Part shown: in pieces, positions 49,594 through 58,131 of the stretch
Layout: each line of letters starts with the position of its first letter
How positions within the stretch are numbered: the first letter of the stretch is position 1
Origin: Dehalococcoidia bacterium
Lineage (GTDB): Bacteria > Chloroflexota > Dehalococcoidia > UBA2979
Length of the DNA: 64,000 nucleotides
Direction: 5' to 3'
NCBI GenBank assembly: GCA_023228825.1
Contig: JALOAL010000015.1
Coordinates: 1 to 64,000 of the forward strand
Position numbers and translations under genes: made by a program
The notes under the pieces: model-generated
What the model was told of the DNA's origin: nothing
Database searches by the model: none
The model's input: the letters and a program-made list of their open reading frames with translations, nothing else

Positions 49594-49854
49594 TCAGCCG
49601 GCCAGCGTCGGCTTGAGTTGGGCGACGCGGCTGTGGAACGTCTCCGGCGTGATGGCGATGAGGGAGACCCAGTCGTCATGCATCACCACCACCGCCTTCG
49701 TCCGGCGACCGCTGGTGAGGTCGATCGCACGGTGTTGTTCCTTGGCCCGCTGCACCATGCGCTTCATGGGCGCCGATGCAGGCGACGCTACCGCCAGCAC
49801 GCGGTCAAGCGTCAGATAGTTGTCGAACCCTACGTGAATGAGTTCCGCGGACAT
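49594..49854 (-). CDS. remA: RemA-like (DUF370) regulator
   Basis: 86 residues. 'ELIHVGFDNYLTLDRVLAVASPASAPMKRMVQRAKEQHRAIDLTSGRRTKAVVVMHDDWVSLIAITPETF' has the DUF370 features: IHVGF, SPxSAPxKR, R-A-x-D-x-T-x-GRRT-x-A-V-V. RemA in Bacillus is a multimeric DNA-binding matrix regulator. It is often next to gmk, as here. GGGGAGG seven bases before ATG. Confidence 0.88.
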   Translation of the reverse strand: MSAELIHVGFDNYLTLDRVLAVASPASAPMKRMVQRAKEQHRAIDLTSGRRTKAVVVMHDDWVSLIAITPETFHSRVAQLKPTLAG

Positions 49855-49882
49855 CGCGCACCTCCCCTCGAGGACGCGAGCG

Positions 49883-51205
49883 TCAGGACTGGCGCAGGCG
49901 CCCGAGGTCGCTCCAGAAAGCAGGATACGAGACCGCTACGTCCCCCGCACCTTCCACGGTGGTTTCACCCGTTGCAATCAGTCCGGCCACCGCCCCCAGC
50001 ATGGCCAGACGGTGGTCGCCGGACGACCGCACCGTGGCTCCGGTCAGCCTGGCGCCGCCCTGCACCACCATCCCGTCCGGGCGCTCCTCCACCGTCGCAC
50101 CGAGTGCGCGGAGGGCCTCCGCGGTCGTCGCGACGCGGTTGGACTCCTTCACCACCAGTTCCTCCGCGTCCCGGATCACGGTCTCGCCTTCTGCGAGACA
50201 CGCCGCGAGCGCCACGAGGGGCAGTTCGTCGATCGCGCGCGGCACCAGGGCGCCGCCGACCTCCACGCCCCTCAGGCGCGAGGAGCGCACGACGACGTCC
50301 GCCACCGGCTCCCCGCCCACCACCCGCTCCTCCTCCACCTCCAGGTCAGCGCCCATTGCGCGGAGGATGTCGATGAGGCCGGTGCGGCTCGGGTTCATGC
50401 CCACGCCCAGCAGGCGCAACTCCGCGTCCGGGTGCGCCACGCCGGCCACCATCCACGCGGCGGCGGTGGAGATGTCCCCCGGCACCCGCACGTCCACGGC
50501 CTGGAGGTCGCCCGAGGGCGGCGTCAGGACCACCTGCCGCCCGTCCACCTCGATCCCCGCGCCCATGGCGGCCAGCATGCGCTCTGTGTGGTCTCGGCTC
50601 TGCGCAGGCTCGACGACCGTGGTGGGTGCGTCCGCGCCGAGGCCGGCCAGGAGGATCGCGGACTTTACCTGCGCGGAGGCCATGGGCGTCCGCATCGTCA
50701 GGCCGCCGTGGACGGTGCCGCCCTCGATCACCAGCGGGGCGAAGCGCTCCTGGCGTGCGTGGATACGGGCGCCCATCTCTCGCAGCGGGCCGGCGATGCG
50801 GTCCATCGGCCGCTGACGGAGCGAGGCGTCACCGGTGAGGATGCTGAGGAACGGCAGGCCGGCGAGGATGCCGGCGAGCAGGCGCATGGAGGTGCCGGAG
50901 TTCCCGCAGTCCAGCACGTCGTCCGGCTCGTGCAGGGCGGCGCGTCCGGCGCCGTGGATGAGGACGCCGCCGTCCTCGAGTTCCTCGATCGTGGCGCCCA
51001 TCAGCCGCAGGCAGTGGATGGTGGAACGCGTGTCTGCGGAGTCCAGGAAGCCGTCCACGCGGGCGGCGCCGCGGGCCAGGGCGTTGAACATCAGCGCGCG
51101 GTGGGAGATGGATTTGTCGCCGGGCACGGAGACCTCGCCCCGCAGCGCCCGCGCGTGCGCCGCCACCTGCGCGTCGCCCGCCCCCACAACCGTGCTGATA
51201 CCCAT
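49883..51205 (-). CDS. aroA: 5-enolpyruvylshikimate-3-phosphate synthase
   Basis: 440 residues, ATG 51205 with GGAGG five bases before. 'VSVPGDKSISHRALMFNALARG' (PEP/S3P loop), 'LDCGNSGTSMRLLAGILAG', 'LRQRPMDRIAGPLREMGARI', 'SAQVKSAILLAGLGADAPTTVVEPAQSRDHTERML' and 'DGDHRLAML'-like 'SSGDHRLAM' are the AroA signatures. It makes EPSP in the shikimate pathway and is followed upstream by tyrA in the same orientation. Confidence 0.95.
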   Translation of the reverse strand: MGISTVVGAGDAQVAAHARALRGEVSVPGDKSISHRALMFNALARGAARVDGFLDSADTRSTIHCLRLMGATIEELEDGGVLIHGAGRAALHEPDDVLDCGNSGTSMRLLAGILAGLPFLSILTGDASLRQRPMDRIAGPLREMGARIHARQERFAPLVIEGGTVHGGLTMRTPMASAQVKSAILLAGLGADAPTTVVEPAQSRDHTERMLAAMGAGIEVDGRQVVLTPPSGDLQAVDVRVPGDISTAAAWMVAGVAHPDAELRLLGVGMNPSRTGLIDILRAMGADLEVEEERVVGGEPVADVVVRSSRLRGVEVGGALVPRAIDELPLVALAACLAEGETVIRDAEELVVKESNRVATTAEALRALGATVEERPDGMVVQGGARLTGATVRSSGDHRLAMLGAVAGLIATGETTVEGAGDVAVSYPAFWSDLGRLRQS

Positions 51206-51271
51206 CGCGACCTCCGAGCGCTCGCGGGAGCGCGGTGAACGGCCGGGCGGGGAGCCCGGGGCCGGGTGACG

Positions 51272-52294
51272 TTAGACCTTGCGGCGGGAGCGTTCCTCGG
51301 CGTCCATCTTCGCCAGGCGCTCCTCGGAGTCCTTCATGATCTCGGTGAACTTCTCGCGCACCCATGCACCGGCGACGAAGTCCTGGAAGGAACCGCCGAT
51401 GTCCATCGGGCCCTTGTCCGTCTCCTCGTCGCGGCCCACCTTGCCGGAGCGGAAGCGCGCGTAGTCCAGTTCCGTGGCGGCCAGCAGTTTGTAGAGGTCG
51501 TCTTCGCCCTCCGCATCCACCAGGCGACGGCGCAACTCCTGCAGGGTGACGATGTAGCGGTCCAGCCAGTGCGCGATGTTCTCGCGGTTCGTGACGGCGA
51601 TGTCGTAGGACATGGCCGGATCCGTGCCGGCCAGGCGGGTCATGTCGCGGAAGCCGCCCGCAGCCAGCGAGGACAACTCCGGCCACGCCTCGGACGCGCG
51701 GCCTAACGAGAAGAGCGCCGTGGCGGCCATCATGGGGAGGTGGGAGATGGCGGCGACGTAGGCGTCGTGCTCCTCCGCGTCCATCACCACCGGCTTGCCG
51801 CCCAGCGTCTCCACCAGGTTCGTCACCACGGTGATGGAGGACTCGCTCGCGGTCACGGAGGGCGCGATCACCCAGGTGGCGCCGTCGAACAGGTCCGGGT
51901 CTGCGGCGGTGGGGCCGAAGTCCGTCTTGCCGGCCATGGGGTGGCCGGCCACGAAGCCCTCGTGACTTCCGAGCGCCTCCCGGGCGGTGCGCATGATCTC
52001 GGTCTTGGAGGAGCCGGTGTCCGTGATCACGGCGCTGCGCTTCACATGATCCTTGATCTCGCCCAGCAATTTCTGGATGGCGAGCACAGGCACCGCGAGG
52101 ATCACAATGTCTGCGTCCCGCACCGCGCTGGCGGCGTCGCGCGCGGCCTCGTGGATGGCGCCTCGGCGCCTGGCCACGTCCAGCGCGCCGCTGTCACGGT
52201 CGTAGCCCACCACCTGCACGTCCTCCACGCGCGCGCGGAGCCCGAGGCCGATCGAGGAGCCGATGAGGCCGGTGCCGAGGATTGCGACGCGCAT
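51272..52294 (-). CDS. tyrA: prephenate dehydrogenase
   Basis: 340 residues. 'RVAILGTGLIGSSIGLGLRAR' is the NAD(P)-binding start, and 'VVGYDRDSGALDVARRRGAI', 'ITDTGSSKTEIM', 'FVAGHPMAGKTDFGPTAADPDLFDGATWVI' and 'DAYVAAISHLPMMAATAL' (H-x2-P region) are the dehydrogenase core. The C-terminal ~45 residues (KTDKGPMDIGGSFQDF...KMDAEERSRRKV) are a charged extension. It yields 4-hydroxyphenylpyruvate for tyrosine. It lies in the aroA-tyrA pair with a 66-bp gap. Confidence 0.93.
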   Translation of the reverse strand: MRVAILGTGLIGSSIGLGLRARVEDVQVVGYDRDSGALDVARRRGAIHEAARDAASAVRDADIVILAVPVLAIQKLLGEIKDHVKRSAVITDTGSSKTEIMRTAREALGSHEGFVAGHPMAGKTDFGPTAADPDLFDGATWVIAPSVTASESSITVVTNLVETLGGKPVVMDAEEHDAYVAAISHLPMMAATALFSLGRASEAWPELSSLAAGGFRDMTRLAGTDPAMSYDIAVTNRENIAHWLDRYIVTLQELRRRLVDAEGEDDLYKLLAATELDYARFRSGKVGRDEETDKGPMDIGGSFQDFVAGAWVREKFTEIMKDSEERLAKMDAEERSRRKV

Positions 52295-52429
52295 GTACTG
52301 GTCCCGTCTGCCGCGTATTCGCGCGGTGTGCCTGAGGGTGGGAGGCCGCCCGCGGCGGTGGTGCGATCCTACCGCGCGCGGGCGCAGCGTGTGACCCCGC
52401 GGCCGCCCTGTTGCTGTCGAGCGTCCGCC

Positions 52430-52963
52430 CTATACGCGGTCGTCCGCGCGGATAAAACGGGCGACCTGGGGGTCGCGCTCGTCGTAGTCGGCCGCGGGCG
52501 AGGTGTGCGCCCGCACGATGCGCACGGCGCGCGGGTCCGTGCCGGCAGCCTCCAGCAGGTCTGCACCCAGCGCCGCGTGGTGACGCAGGCGCCAGAGGCT
52601 GCGCCGCCACTCTGCCCCCTGCGCGTCCTCCACCCGGCGCGCCAGCGGAGGGCTGACCGCGTTCAGCAGCACGAAGGCGATGCGATGCCATGTGGCCATG
52701 CGGCCTTTGCCCACGTCATGCAGCAGGGCTGCGATCAGGATCGGCTGGTCGGGGATGCGGTCTTCCGCCTCCGCCTCGCGGTTCAGGAGCAGCAGCAGGT
52801 CTACGGAGTGGCGGCGGTCGCGGGCCTCCGCGTGCAGGAAGAGCGAGAACTCCGCCGGGTTCAGCATCGACCGGGCGAGGGCGATCTCGGTGGGCATCAG
52901 GGCAGGGCGCAGGCCTCGGATGAACTGGCGGACGCGGTAGCGGACTCGGGCGAGCGTGCTCAT
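52430..52963 (-). CDS. HD-domain hydrolase (HDIG type)
   Basis: 177 residues from ATG 52963. 'FSLFLHAEARDRRHSVDLLLLLNR', 'QPILIAALLHDVGKGRMATWHRIAFVLL' (HDxGK) and 'WRLRHHAALGADLLEAAGTDPRAVRIVRAH' place H and D ligands as in HD phosphohydrolases. It is cytosolic and alone. The substrate, perhaps a nucleotide, is unknown. A frame open further upstream reads through the M50 gene and is not real. Its ATG is 11 bp after the M50 stop. Confidence 0.8.
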   Translation of the reverse strand: MSTLARVRYRVRQFIRGLRPALMPTEIALARSMLNPAEFSLFLHAEARDRRHSVDLLLLLNREAEAEDRIPDQPILIAALLHDVGKGRMATWHRIAFVLLNAVSPPLARRVEDAQGAEWRRSLWRLRHHAALGADLLEAAGTDPRAVRIVRAHTSPAADYDERDPQVARFIRADDRV

Positions 52964-52974
52964 GGAGTCAGCCC

Positions 52975-53712
52975 TCAGAAGAAGGGTGTGAAGCCCGGGC
53001 CGGCGAACAGGTCCAGCAAGAAATTGATCACCGGGCCCATGATCATGAACAGCCCAAAGGCGCCGTTGGTGATGAACGGCGCCAGGATCAGCAGCATCAG
53101 GATGCCGAAGCCCCACGGCTCCAACCTGGCGTACTCGCGAGCCAGGTCCCGAGGCAGGATACCCGTCAGCACGCGCGAGCCATCCAGAGGCGGGATCGGC
53201 AGCATGTTGAAGACGCCCAGCAGGATGTTCAGCAGCAGCACCGTACCCAGAAACAGACCTGCCAGGTCGGCCGGCGACTGCGTCCAGACCTCCGCCCAGC
53301 GCGAAACGCTGCCCGCGCTCACGAAGGGGTGCCAGAACGGCACCCAGCCCAACTTGATCGGGATCCCCACCAGCCCCGCCACCACCAGGTTCGAGGCGGG
53401 CCCCGCCAGCGCGATCAGCGCCATGGCCTGCCTCGGGTTGCGCGTGTTGTTCGGGTTCACGGGCACCGGCTTCGCCCACCCGAAGCCCACGAAGAAGATC
53501 AGCGACGTGCCGATCGGGTCATAGTGCGATCGCGGATCCAGCGTCAGGCGGCCCATGCGACGCGCGGTGCTGTCCCCCAGGCGGTCCGCCACGTACGCGT
53601 GGCAGAACTCGTGGAAGATCAGCCCCTCCAGGATCGCGAAGACGAACGCCGCCATCAGGATGAGGAACGCCAGCGGCGCCTCGGCAATGATTGGGAGATA
53701 GGTGAGGATCAC
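52975..53712 (-). CDS. site-2-type zinc metalloprotease (M50)
   Basis: 245 residues from GTG 53712 (VILTYLPIIAEAPLAF). 'ILEGLIFHEFCHAYVADRLGDSTARRMGRLTLDP' has HExxH, 'LIALAGPASNLVVAGLVGIP' the N-terminal NPA-like region, and 'FNMLPIPPLDGSRVL' the third ligand Asp. About six membrane segments. Such YwhC/Rip-like enzymes cleave membrane-bound substrates. TATTCT six bases before the GTG (minus strand) matches the leaderless pattern. Confidence 0.9.
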   Translation of the reverse strand: MILTYLPIIAEAPLAFLILMAAFVFAILEGLIFHEFCHAYVADRLGDSTARRMGRLTLDPRSHYDPIGTSLIFFVGFGWAKPVPVNPNNTRNPRQAMALIALAGPASNLVVAGLVGIPIKLGWVPFWHPFVSAGSVSRWAEVWTQSPADLAGLFLGTVLLLNILLGVFNMLPIPPLDGSRVLTGILPRDLAREYARLEPWGFGILMLLILAPFITNGAFGLFMIMGPVINFLLDLFAGPGFTPFF

Positions 53713-53724
53713 GTTTCGAGAATA
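53713..53724 (-). promoter_or_regulatory. leaderless-type -10 box of the M50 gene
   Basis: TATTCT (53724-53719 on the minus strand), CGAAAC, then GTG. Confidence 0.5.
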
Positions 53725-53781
53725 ACAGCGGGACGCGCTTACGCCCCCTGCAATGTTCTCGTGATGCAATCCGGACGTTCG

Positions 53782-53810
53782 TTGACGCCTCGATCACCCC
53801 TGCATATCGT
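53782..53810 (+). promoter_or_regulatory. promoter of the propeller-transglycosylase operon
   Basis: TTGACG (53782-53787), a 17-bp spacer and TATCGT (53805-53810). The expected start near 53817 leaves ~150 nt of leader, in which I see no other gene. GTTGACG at 53781 and CGTCAAC at 53822 form an inverted pair. Confidence 0.6.
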
Positions 53811-53968
53811 GGAGGCCTCGACGTCAACGCCTGCGGGCACCGCCGTCGTTCAACGAATGCTGCTGCAACGCTGGACGAAAGGCTGAGGGGTACGTCGCTT
53901 CAGGGGTGCGGAGGCCAGGCGGGGGCCGGCATCCGGGTCGAGCAATCGCCAGCGCCGTGCCTGAAGGC

Positions 53969-55165
53969 ATGTCAGGAACACCCCGCCCTCCCGATCCGAG
54001 TGGTGACAGCACACGTGCGCGCTTGCGCGGCCGCCCCTGGTCGCGCGTGCTCCCCGTCGCTGCCGTCCTCCTGGTCGTCGTCTCCGCCGTCACCATTCGC
54101 CTGCTCCCCACGGGAGGCGAGGTGTCGCCGCCCGCCAGCGTCGCGGACGGGACGCCGATGCTGGTGTTTGCGGAGTTCGGCCTGAAGGCGGACCACATCT
54201 ACCTGGCCCCCGCAGACGCACCGGACGAGCGCACGCTGGTGGACACCGTGGAGCACGCGGACGGCTGGGGCATCAACCCCGCCACGGCGCTCGCGGGCCC
54301 CCTGGTCGCCTACACCGTGATCCCGCCCACCGGCCCCCCGGAGCGCAACTCGCCGGCCGAGGTGTGGGTGATGAACCTGGAGACCCGCAACAAGACCCGC
54401 CTCGCCCGTGACGCCGACCTCCTTGTGCCGCCCGTCTTCACCCCGGACGGACAGGGCCTGCTCTACCGCCGCAGCGACGGCACCCAGCAGGAGATCGTGC
54501 AGATCGAGGTGGCCGCGCTCACGCGACGGGCGGTGCACACGGAGCAGACCACCTTCGGCATGTTCCCGATTGGTGTGGACGCCACGGGGGCGCTGCTGTT
54601 CGCGCGCCTCTCGGACGGCGGGACGGACCTCTACCGCGCGCACGAGGGCGGCGAGACGGCCTTCGTCTACCACCTCTCGGACGACATCGCGCGGGACTGG
54701 CGGCTCTCCCCGGACGGGCGCGCGCTGTCCTACCTGACCGCGGAGTTCGTGAACGAGCGCGTGGCCTATCGCGCGCGCGTGCTCTCGCTGGCGGACATGG
54801 ACAGCCCCACCGAGGCGCCGCTGCCCGCGACCATGGACGAGGGCGGCGAGCACTACGGCCCCGTGTGGGCGCCGGACGGCAGCGGCATCACCGTGGGGCA
54901 GGAGGCGCTGGTGCAGGCCTCGGAGCCCGCGGTCACCCTCGGCCTGGACGGCAGCACGTCCGCCCTGGCGCCGGCGGAGCGCGGGTTCGACGTGCCGCTT
55001 GGCTGGGCCGTGGGCGGACGCTACCTGGCCGTGCGCTGGTTCAGCGGCACGAACTCCCAGAACCCCGGCCTGGACGCCACCGTGATCGTGGACCGCAAGG
55101 GCGCCCGCCTCCCCGTGGAGGTGGACACCGAGGTGATCTTCATCGGCTGGTACTCCGGTGTCTGA
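53969..55165 (+). CDS. membrane-anchored beta-propeller protein
   Basis: About 398 residues from ATG 53969; GTG 53906 or 53957 are possible. A basic stretch then one membrane segment 'RVLPVAAVLLVVVSAVTIRLL' anchors an outside domain with repeated WD40/TolB-like blades ('LLVPPVFTPDGQGLLYRRSDG', 'DWRLSPDGRALSYLTAEF', 'YGPVWAPDGSGITVG'). The SPDG-type turns are those of TolB/WD40-like propellers. It probably binds a surface or cell wall partner. Its stop overlaps the next gene by 8 bp (GTGTCTGA). Confidence 0.75.
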   Translation: MSGTPRPPDPSGDSTRARLRGRPWSRVLPVAAVLLVVVSAVTIRLLPTGGEVSPPASVADGTPMLVFAEFGLKADHIYLAPADAPDERTLVDTVEHADGWGINPATALAGPLVAYTVIPPTGPPERNSPAEVWVMNLETRNKTRLARDADLLVPPVFTPDGQGLLYRRSDGTQQEIVQIEVAALTRRAVHTEQTTFGMFPIGVDATGALLFARLSDGGTDLYRAHEGGETAFVYHLSDDIARDWRLSPDGRALSYLTAEFVNERVAYRARVLSLADMDSPTEAPLPATMDEGGEHYGPVWAPDGSGITVGQEALVQASEPAVTLGLDGSTSALAPAERGFDVPLGWAVGGRYLAVRWFSGTNSQNPGLDATVIVDRKGARLPVEVDTEVIFIGWYSGV

Positions 55166-56540
55166 CGGCCTGCTCCGCCGGTTGCCCCGCCGGTTGTCCC
55201 GCCTGATCCCCGGCCGGGCGCGCCTGCTCCTGCTGCTCGCGGTCTGCGCCGGCGTCGCGGGCGCCCTCGGGCCCCTGGGGGCGCCGGAAGCGCACGCCTG
55301 CGCGTTCGACCCGAGGCGCCCCCACGCGTACGAGGCCGACCAGCAGCGCGTGGCCTACGGCATGGCAATGGACGCCGTGTCCACCAACGCCCTCTTCAGT
55401 GGCAACCCGTTCTTCTCCCTGCCACAGATCGAGACCGGCACCCGCGCCTCCCGCCGAGACGCGGCGCCGTTTATCCCGTCCGTCCTGCTCAAGGCGATCT
55501 CCTGGGTGGAATCGGACATGACCATGGCGCAGCGCTCGGTGCGCTTCGACTCCATCGGCGAGGCGCTCGTGTCGTTCGACTGCGGGCACGGGATGATGCA
55601 GGTGACCACCGGCATGACCGTGCCCCTGGGGGCGGGGAACAAGCCCTCTGACCGCCAGGCGCTCATCGCCACGCACTACGCCTTCAACGCCGCCCGCGGC
55701 GCGCAGATCCTGGCGGAGAAGTGGAACGCCGCCCCGGAGCAGCGCCCGATCGTGGGGACCGACACCGCCTCCGCGCCCGAGGTGATCGAGAACTGGTACT
55801 ACGCGGTCTGGGGCTACAACGGCTTCACCGGCCCCGGCTCCACCATGAGCAACCACCCCCTGGACCCGCAACTGGCCTCGCCACGCGCGGCGTTCCGGTG
55901 TGACGGCACGCAGGCGCGCAACCGCTACCCGTACCAGGAACTGGTCTGGGGCTGCCTCGCAAACCCCGGCCAGCGCAACGGGCAGGCGCTGTGGGAGGAC
56001 GTGGACGCCAGCCTGCCGGACATGACGGACCCCGCCACGTTCCAGGCCATGAGCGTGGCCAACTGGCGCTTCCCCTACCGCGACATGGACATCCGCACGC
56101 CCACGCCCGCGCACATCGCCACCACCCCCGCCCTGCCTTCGGACTTCCGCGCGAGGCTGCTCGCAAGTCCCTCGCTCCAGACCTCGAACGAGCGCGTGAC
56201 GATCCGCCTGAACGACCCCGGCGCCACCGGTCGGGCCACGGTGAACATCCGCAACTCGGGCACCGGCGTGCTCTCCTGGCTGGCCGAGTCGTCCGAGAAC
56301 TTCGTCATCCTCACGCCGCCCGCCGGCGTGGCGCTGGGGACAGGCGCCGCCTGCACCTCCGGCGTCTGTCCGCACGGCACCCTCACCATCGAGGTGAACC
56401 CCACGCTGCTGCCCGCCAGTTCCGCCTCCGCCACCGTGACCGTGCGCTCCCCCAACGGCGGCGCCGGCGCCGTCACGATCCGCGTGGACGTGATCGCGGA
56501 CTTCGAGGTGGGCGGCCCCGGCACCAGCCGCGCCCGCTAG
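55158..56540 (+). CDS. secreted lytic transglycosylase-like protein with C-terminal Ig-like domain
   Basis: 460 residues from GTG 55158. A signal peptide 'RARLLLLLAVCAGVAGALGPLGAPEAHA' precedes an SLT-type domain: 'PSVLLKAISWVESDMTMAQRSV' (ES catalytic Glu), 'DCGHGMMQVTTGM' (G-x-M-Q), 'HYAFNAARGAQILAEKW' and 'WYYAVWGYNGF' (AYN-like). The C-terminal ~110 residues are a beta-sandwich with 'GTGVLSWLAESSENFVILTPPAG' like BACON/Ig-type carbohydrate- or mucin-binding domains. It probably cleaves peptidoglycan at the cell surface. It is coupled to the propeller gene. Confidence 0.8.
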   Translation: MSDGLLRRLPRRLSRLIPGRARLLLLLAVCAGVAGALGPLGAPEAHACAFDPRRPHAYEADQQRVAYGMAMDAVSTNALFSGNPFFSLPQIETGTRASRRDAAPFIPSVLLKAISWVESDMTMAQRSVRFDSIGEALVSFDCGHGMMQVTTGMTVPLGAGNKPSDRQALIATHYAFNAARGAQILAEKWNAAPEQRPIVGTDTASAPEVIENWYYAVWGYNGFTGPGSTMSNHPLDPQLASPRAAFRCDGTQARNRYPYQELVWGCLANPGQRNGQALWEDVDASLPDMTDPATFQAMSVANWRFPYRDMDIRTPTPAHIATTPALPSDFRARLLASPSLQTSNERVTIRLNDPGATGRATVNIRNSGTGVLSWLAESSENFVILTPPAGVALGTGAACTSGVCPHGTLTIEVNPTLLPASSASATVTVRSPNGGAGAVTIRVDVIADFEVGGPGTSRAR

Positions 56541-56545
56541 CCTCC

Positions 56546-56558
56546 TATACTCGACACG
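56546..56558 (+). promoter_or_regulatory. leaderless-type -10 box before a DUF6391 upstream ORF
   Basis: TATACT (56546-56551), seven bases (CGACACG), GTG. Confidence 0.55.
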
Positions 56559-56576
56559 GTGCGCCGGTCGGCGTGA
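56559..56576 (+). CDS. five-codon leaderless upstream ORF
   Basis: GTG CGC CGG TCG GCG TGA, the TGA overlapping the ATG at 56576 (TGATG). The geometry is the same as before fabD and the antitoxin. Confidence 0.4.
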   Translation: MRRSA

Positions 56577-57103
56577 TGCCTGAAGGTGACGGAGGCGCGA
56601 TGTTCCCGCTCAACATGGTGAGGCGCTGGCTGGACGACGTGCGCCGTAACCACGCCCTGGAACACGCGACCGTGGCCGTCCTCTTCGCCCGCAAGGGCCC
56701 TCAGCGCCTGGCGGGACGGGCCAGCGGCAACGGCTTCTTCATCCTGGGCAACGTGGACCCGGTGCTGCTCCAGTCCTGCGCGGACGAAGCGCTGATCCGC
56801 CTGCAGCGTGGCGAGTCAAACCTGGCCGTCTCTCCCATGTGCGGCACGAACCTGGCCGTGACCGGCGCCGTCTGCGCCACCTTCACCATGGCCTCGCTCG
56901 CCCGCAACCGGGACAAGGGCGCGCGCCAGCGGTTCGGTGACGCCGTCTCCGCCTCCACCATGGGGGCGCTGGCAGCGCAGCCGCTGGGCCGCATCGTGCA
57001 GGAGAAGATCACCACCCGGCCGGACCTGGACCGCACCCAGATCACCCACATCCGCCACTTCCTGCCCTGGTTGGCGAAGGTCTACACCCACCGCGACGCC
57101 TGA
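56576..57103 (+). CDS. DUF6391 family protein
   Basis: 175 residues from ATG 56576, or 167 from ATG 56600, which has GGAGG four bases before. 'VRRNHALEHATVAVLFARKGPQRLAGRASGNGFFILGNVDPVLL' and 'GESNLAVSPMCGTNLAVTGAVCATFTMASLA' are the DUF6391 pattern (N-H-A-L-E-H-A-T and SPxCGTN). A single hydrophobic stretch near the middle may be membrane-associated. The family is found in Chloroflexota and cyanobacteria without known function. 'RIVQEKITTRPDL' gives a charged end. Confidence 0.75.
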   Translation: MPEGDGGAMFPLNMVRRWLDDVRRNHALEHATVAVLFARKGPQRLAGRASGNGFFILGNVDPVLLQSCADEALIRLQRGESNLAVSPMCGTNLAVTGAVCATFTMASLARNRDKGARQRFGDAVSASTMGALAAQPLGRIVQEKITTRPDLDRTQITHIRHFLPWLAKVYTHRDA

Positions 57104-57143
57104 GGGCGCCTCGCCCGCCCCGCTCCGGCTGCGGGACGGAACG

Positions 57144-57851
57144 TCAGAGCAGCGTGCCCTGCATCTCGCCCTCGGCTTCTTCGAGGCAGGCCGGGTCGTC
57201 GTTCTGCACGGAGTTGGCGCGCGTGCTGACGGGGCGCGCCACCAGGTAGCCGTCCGCAACAGGCCGCAGCAGGCCTCGAAGCGTGGCGCGGTCCTGGCCC
57301 GCGTAGAGCCAGGCGGCCGTCGCCTGCTCGTCCGGCAGCACCACCGGCATGCGGTCGTGGATGCGTCCCACCAGTCCGTTCGCCTCCGTGGTGACGATGG
57401 TGAACGTGGTGGTCGCCGCCTCCTCGCCCTTCAGGCGGGCTGAGGTGTAGAGGCCGGCGAAGGCGAAGACGCCGTCGTCGGGACGGTGGAACCAGAACGG
57501 CCGGCGCGCGTTCTTCTCGCCCGTCCACTCAAAGAACCCGTCCGCCGGGATCAGGCAGCGGCCCTGCTGGAACGCCTCCCGGAACGGGCGCCGGGACTCG
57601 ATGCTCTCGGCGCGGGCGTTGATGTACTTCGCGCCCTCGCGGCGGGTGTCCTCCCACCAGTTCACCAGGCCCCACGTCGCCCGCTGCGGCGCCAATTCCT
57701 CGCGCTCGGACGTCACCACCCAGTGCTCCTGCATGGGCGCGATGTTCCAGCGCGGGACGTAGTGCTCCTCAAACACCTCGCTCGGCGAGATGCCCAGTTG
57801 CTGGGCCACGAACTCCACGTTCTCGGGCGTCAGGGTGAAGCGTCCACACAT
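57144..57851 (-). CDS. SOS response-associated peptidase (SRAP/YedK)
   Basis: 235 residues from ATG 57851; the initiator is followed by Cys2, which forms the thiazolidine link to abasic sites in this family. 'CGRFTLTP', 'FEEHYVPRWNIAPMQEHWVV', 'WGLVNWW', 'KYINARAESIESRRPFREAFQQGRCLIPADGFFEW' and the late 'IHDRMPVVL' are the SRAP core. It shields abasic sites in ssDNA. TACACT six bases before the ATG matches the leaderless pattern. Confidence 0.94.
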   Translation of the reverse strand: MCGRFTLTPENVEFVAQQLGISPSEVFEEHYVPRWNIAPMQEHWVVTSEREELAPQRATWGLVNWWEDTRREGAKYINARAESIESRRPFREAFQQGRCLIPADGFFEWTGEKNARRPFWFHRPDDGVFAFAGLYTSARLKGEEAATTTFTIVTTEANGLVGRIHDRMPVVLPDEQATAAWLYAGQDRATLRGLLRPVADGYLVARPVSTRANSVQNDDPACLEEAEGEMQGTLL

Positions 57852-57863
57852 ACGTCCAGTGTA
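57852..57863 (-). promoter_or_regulatory. leaderless-type -10 box of SRAP gene
   Basis: TACACT (57863-57858 on the minus strand), GGACGT, ATG. The rest of the 280-bp region to the histidine kinase holds a TACTAT at 58040 (possible kinase promoter) and ACGGAC-GCG-GTCCGT near 58095 (perfect 6-bp palindrome), nothing else seen. Confidence 0.55.
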
Positions 57864-58131
57864 GATGCGCCACGGGGCGTCCCCTTCCCCCGTCCCCTGG
57901 CCCCCCTTGAGCCGTGATGGTGTGCACATGCGCGTCGCAGCATCAGGTTCCCCGCGAGTATGCGAGGTATCCTGCGAGTCCACATCCTTGATGGCAACAG
58001 GGCCACCGACTTGCAACAGAGGCCGCTGATAGTGCGTGCTACTATCGCGCGGCCCAGCGACGCCTCCCACGAGATCCACGAAATTCATCCCGGAACGGAC
58101 GCGGTCCGTAACGGTTCGGAGCGACGACTGA

